This document shows positions 59,691 to 64,000 of a DNA stretch of 64,000 nucleotides, piece by piece. How positions within the stretch are numbered: position 1 is the stretch's first letter; every line of letters starts with the position of its first letter. Under the pieces are notes generated by a model that saw nothing but the letters and a program-made list of their open reading frames with translations, did not search any database and was not told where the DNA came from. A program made the translations under genes and the position numbers. This stretch comes from Penelope pileata (lineage: Eukaryota > Chordata > Aves > Galliformes > Cracidae), in contig WBMW01004819.1 of NCBI GenBank assembly GCA_013396635.1, positions 19,503 to 83,502 of the forward strand, given 5' to 3'.

Positions 59691-60835
59691 GAGACTCATG
59701 CCAAAAGATAATGTGCATACACAGTATGCAGTAGAGGTGCTTTTATTTCTACATGAAATCAAAAGCAGCCCTAAGTGTTGATGATAGTTTCCCAACTACC
59801 TGGGGGATGGTGCTTTCACCAGAATCTGTGAATGAGATGCATATATGGAAAGTGAGGAGATCCTAGGCTAGAAAATAATTACCACATGAGCTGAGCTCAC
59901 TCTGAAGAAGACTGAGACTATTGCCTAGGGATTGATAGACTTGCTCCATGTGCATAGATTTTCCAGTTGCCTATTCATTTGCTTTGTTTTTACAGTTGCT
60001 TGTGAATAGCTTTTCATGCTAAAAATGGAATGAAAGAGACTATTCATTTTCTTCTGTTTTCTGGTACCAATAATCAGTCTCTAGATTTTTAGAAGGCAAC
60101 CCTAAGTTACCAAACCTGGAAAAGTTTGCTACTAATGACAGTTTGTGGGGGAATATTTCATTTTACATTCATATTTGTATTGCCTATTTAAAGAGAAATC
60201 ATTAAGACATTTTATAGTTGCTTAATGTATATGTCACTGTTATGGGGTCACAAAAACTCTAGAGTTGTAAATCTTAAGCAGAAGAAAATCTGTCTGATCA
60301 CGTACAAGGTGAAACTAGCACCACTACTTCTGTATAAATATACTGAATTGTACCAGATATCTCTGCTGTTTTGTTTACAGTATAACATTAAAATTCTGTC
60401 TTAGAAACTCATCTCAGGATCAAAAAAGCTGGCTAAGCTAGCATTAAACAAGCAATTTCAAGCTTAAGCTCAACAGTGCTGAGCTCTCTGCTACATTTTA
60501 TTCCATGCAGTAAGCTAAAGAAATATTCCAATAATGTTTGAAGAAGGAATATTTTGTCAAGAAATTTAACGTTAAAGGAAGAGAAACATAGATGGTAGGC
60601 ATGTTAAAAAAATGTGCAGTTTACGTAGAAATTTGGCACTTTTCATATTGAGAAATTTCATTCAAGTGATGTATTTACCTGGCAAATCAAATGACAAATA
60701 TTTCTGAAATGTGAAAAGATGATATAATGTTTTCAGTTATCAGAATTGATTGTAGCGATATGGAAAAAAAAAAAAGGCAGCTCAACTTTGTGGTATGGAA
60801 TATGAACAATCATCATATACCCTTGAGGAAGTAGT
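59691..60835. other. AT-rich DNA without recognisable genes
   Basis: Begins with the right GAGAC target copy (59691-59695). No gene or element is recognised in the rest. Confidence 0.45.
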
Positions 60836-62835
60836 ATATTTGTCTGGAAATTCCTATGTTCCACTTTGTGGCCATTGTCCCTTGTCCTGTCACCATACAC
60901 CACTGAAAAGAATCTGGCCTTATCTGTTTGCCTCCAGCACTTTAGACATTTATAAACATTGACAAGATCCCCGCTCAGTATTCTCTTCTCTGAGCTAAAC
61001 AGACCCACTGCACTCCACCTTTCCTCATAAGAGAGATGCTCCAGGCCCTTTATCATCTTTGTGGCCCTCTGCTGGACTCTTTCTAGGAGATCTCTGCCTT
61101 TTTTGAACTGGGGAGCCCAGAACTGGACACAGTACTCCAGATGAGACCTCTCCAGAGCAGAGTATAGGGGGAAGGTCACCTCTCTTGACCTGCTTGCCAC
61201 GCTCTTTTTCATGCGCCCCAGGATACCATTGGACTTCTTGGCCACCAGGGCACACTGTTGGCTCATGGCCAATGTGTTCTCCAGCAGGACTCCCAGGTCC
61301 TTCTCCACAGAGCTCCTCTCCAGCAGGTCATTCTCCAACCTGCACTGGTACATGCGGTTATTCCTTCTCAGGTACAAGACTGGCTCACTTTTGTTCACTT
61401 TTGTTGAACCTCATCTAAATCCTCTCTGCCCAACTCTCCAGCCTGTCCAGTTCTTGCTGAATGGCAGCGCAGCCTTCTGGCATGTCAGCTGCTCCTCCCA
61501 GCTTCATATCATCAGCAAACTTGCTGAGGGTGGGCACTATCCCTTCATCCAGGTTATTGATGAAGATGTTGAACAAGACCAGACCCAGGACCAAGCCCTG
61601 GGGAACACCACTAGTTACAGGCCTCCAAGTAGACACTGCGCTGCTGATCATAACCTTCTGAGCTCTGCCCATCAGCCAGTTCTCAGTCCACCTCACTGTC
61701 AACTCATCTATCCCGCACTTTCTAACCTTCATTATAAGAATGTTCTGGGAGACAGTATCAAATGCCCTGCTGAAGTCAAGGTAGACAACCTCCACGGCTC
61801 TCCCCACATCTATCCAGCCAGTGATGGCATCATAGCAGTCTACTAGGTTGGTCGAGCATGATTTCTCCTTGGCAAATCCATGCTGAGTACTCCTGATAAC
61901 CCTATTCTCTACCAATTGCTTGGAGATGGCATCCAGAACAAGTTGTTCCATCACCTTTCTAGGGATGGAGGTGAGGCTGACTGCCCTGTATTTTCTTGGA
62001 TAGTTCTTCTTGCCCTTTTTAAAGACTGGAGTAACATTGGCTGTGCTCCAGTCTTCAGGCACCAGTTCTGTCGTTCAAGACTTTTCAGAGATAGAGGGTG
62101 GTTCAGCAATCACCTCTGCCAGCTCCCTCAGCACATGTGGATGCATCCCATCAGGGCCTATGGATTTGTGTGCATTGATTTTGCTGAGATGCTCTTAGAT
62201 CATCTCCTTTTTGACCAGAGGGAAGCCTTCCATTCCCCAAACCCTCTCTCTTACCTCTAGGATCCAGGATTCCTAATGGGGAGTCTTTGTAGTAAAGACT
62301 GAAGCAGAGAAGGCGTTCAGTATCTCTACCTTCTCCATATCCCCTGTTACTAGGACACCCTCCTCATTTAGTAGGGCACTCACATTTTCCCTAGTCTTCT
62401 TTTTACTGTTTACATACTTAAAAAACCCTTTCTTATGTCCTTTATCTCCTTTGCTAGATTCAATTCCAGGTGGGCCTTAGCCTTCCTTTTTGCATCCCTG
62501 CAAGCTCTGACAACATTCCTATATTCTTCCCAAGTGGACAGGCCCATTTCCCACACCTCATGGACTTTCTTCTTCCCTTTGATCTTATCCATGAGCTCCT
62601 TGCTTATCCATTCAGGCCTTCTGCCATCTTTCCCTTATTTCTTACCTTTAGGGATGCACTGATCCTGAGCTTGGAGGAAGTGCTGTTTAAATTTTGACCA
62701 GCTTTAATGTCCCTCCTTACCTTCTAACACTCTTACCCATAGGATACCTCCAAGTATGTCCTGGAAGAGGTCAAATTTGGCTGTCCTAAAGTCCAGGGTA
62801 GCAATCTTACTTATTGCTTCTTATCTCAGATCAGT
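60836..62835 (-). mobile_element. CR1 LINE, best preserved RT copy, lacking its 3' tail
   Basis: About 2 kb of CR1 ORF2 on the minus strand. The endonuclease-RT linker (GKKKVHEVWEMGL, WEEYRNVVRACRDAKRKAK) lies at 62410-62592. The RT fingers [17 protein letters not shown] lie near 62030. Motif A is [12 protein letters not shown] (near 61780), motif [18 protein letters not shown] (near 61600), and motif [10 protein letters not shown] (about 61515) with both aspartates kept. The C-terminal region includes [19 protein letters not shown] (near 61160). Open blocks are 215 codons (61415-62062) and 221 codons (60733-61398, the last part read into flanking DNA). They are separated only by TAG at 61415-61417 and a 10-bp tandem duplication of CACTTTTGTT (61386-61405). 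The copy ends abruptly at about 60836 in coding sequence, without the 3' terminal repeat. Confidence 0.94.
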
Positions 62836-63974
62836 CTTAAAAACTGCCTAACTGTTGTAGTTGATTTGTATTTATTTTAAAAAGCAATTTTATTTGACTT
62901 ATTGTTCTCTAATAATTCATTAGCATTCAAATAGTGTCAGTCAGTTGGCAAGCAGCCTACGTGCATGCAAACGCATCATTGCTTGTTCTGGCAAAAATCA
63001 CATGGTTAACCATTCTCTGCTTCAAAGCATATTAGCAACAGACATAACACCTGATCCCTCTCGAGTTTCAAAATGTTTGTTAAGGTTGTGAAATGCTCAG
63101 CAGTATTCCAAGAAGGCAGATGATGCATCTGTATTCTTTTGTCTACGTTTTGAGGTCCTTTCTGATGATCCTGACCTAATGAGTTTTTGGTTTCCCTGTT
63201 GAAACTGTGTCTTCTTAGGACAGTGTTAACATAGTCCAACATCACTGAAGCATGTTTGATGTAAATTGAACTTTTAGTTTGTGGTGGATGTGTAATGGTT
63301 TTTAGACAAATATATATGTATTTACTTCAAGTTCCAGGTGCTGGGACTCAGGCTGTCCAGCGGAGTCTGGCTGATGATGCAATAGATGAATGACGGTGTT
63401 CAAAATTTGTTTACAAAGACAGTGGAACCAAAATCTGTGAAAGACTACAGTTTCCTTTCTTCACTATAGCTGCTGTGTTCTGCTCATCAGGGGTGAAAAT
63501 GATCATAGTCTAGACACGCTGTACAAGGATGTTCAGTGTAGACTATATGTGCTGAGTAACTCTAACCGAACTGCAAAAAAGAGACAGTAGCCTCTCTCTC
63601 CTGTCTGACCAGACATTGTTAGCTGGACAGATAACACCTGGTCACACAATATGATTCATAGAAAAAATAAGATTTGATGATTCTCCAGAAACTTTAAAAT
63701 CATTACTTTAAAAGGGAAGTTGCATTTTTTTAATAGATAACAGCCAGAAAAAATTATTCTTCCTTTAAAGCATGGTTGAACATAGAACAGAAAAACTAAG
63801 CATCTTTAAATAACATGCAGAAATGTTCCCACTTTGTTTAAAGTGTTTAGGATAGCCCTTTCTAAAATGTGGAAGGATCAGCAAACATTTTCCTTTGATA
63901 ACAGACAGCTGGGTGATGATGGATAGGTATCCTGCAATAGTATGGCATTTCTGGAAAACCTGTGTTATGACAAA
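62836..63974. other. AT-rich DNA without recognisable genes
   Basis: Unique sequence. A less AT-rich segment at 63335-63490 (CAGGTGCTGGGACTCAGGC) was not assignable. Confidence 0.4.
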
Positions 63975-64000
63975 TGGGATCACAGAATCAGAATCACAGA
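63975..64000 (-). mobile_element. probable CR1 3' terminus cut by the window edge
   Basis: The last bases, GGGATCACAGAATCAG and AATCACAGA, are typical of the reverse complement of a CR1 terminal repeat. The body would lie beyond the window. Confidence 0.55.

Noticed and set aside
61211..61846. 211-codon plus-strand frame
   Set aside because: It is the antisense shadow of the CR1 RT at 60836-62835.
1..64000. tRNA, rRNA, CRISPR, riboswitch or operon structure
   Set aside because: None was seen. The sequence is vertebrate non-coding DNA, so bacterial-style features are not expected.

Overview
This 64-kb window looks like bird genomic DNA, most likely from a galliform (chicken, turkey, quail or grouse type). 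The reasons are the many 5'-truncated CR1 LINEs ending in ATTCTATGATTCTAT-like 3' repeats, several Galluhop-type mariner deletion derivatives with CAGGGCTGCTC-type ends, and several bird-style LTR families. The background is AT-rich. I found no convincing host gene, tRNA, rRNA or CRISPR array. The only host-coding suspicion is one 108-nt candidate exon at 56259-56366. The window reads as a gene desert or the inside of a very long intron. Roughly a third of it is recognisable transposable element, which is high for a bird.

Layout. 1-9 kb is mostly unique, with one solo LTR (family B, 6613-7164). 9-12.7 kb is a cluster of rearranged CR1 copies with an LTR of a different family (D, 10435-11085). 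12.7-25.6 kb is mainly unique, with a second LTR-B (19371-19911) and purine/pyrimidine microsatellites. 25.6-27.1 kb is a tail-to-tail CR1 pair. At 29181-29965 a patterned interstitial telomeric repeat is fused to the 5' end of a truncated CR1. 30095-32156 is an LTR-B split by a later CR1 insertion. 34.8-35.8 kb is a purine minisatellite with a 748-N gap. 38-44 kb holds an LTR-B with an assembly gap, old CR1-like LINE remnants, a mariner and several CR1s. 48-55 kb is a dense nest of LTR-A, LTR-B, CR1 and LTR-C. 55.7-56.2 kb is a mariner. 57600-59690 is a complete but small non-autonomous endogenous retrovirus (family C). 60.8-62.8 kb is the best preserved CR1 reverse-transcriptase copy.

LTR family labels A to D are mine. 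Boundaries rest on TG...CA ends and matching target-site duplications (TSDs), several of which can be read directly: CATGA, GCATG, CTTAT, CACCT, GAGAC and TTCT. Two nested insertions can be excised on paper to restore the expected element, which gives relative ages. Four isolated single Ns are assembly joins; two are flanked by perfect duplicates (85 and 39 bp) that are almost certainly false.

The observations I would follow first are the family C provirus with a serine-tRNA-like primer site and an unrecognised acidic-then-basic reading frame, and the (TTAGGG/TTACGG)n-CR1 junction, which could be a telomeric-RNA/CR1 template-switch chimera.
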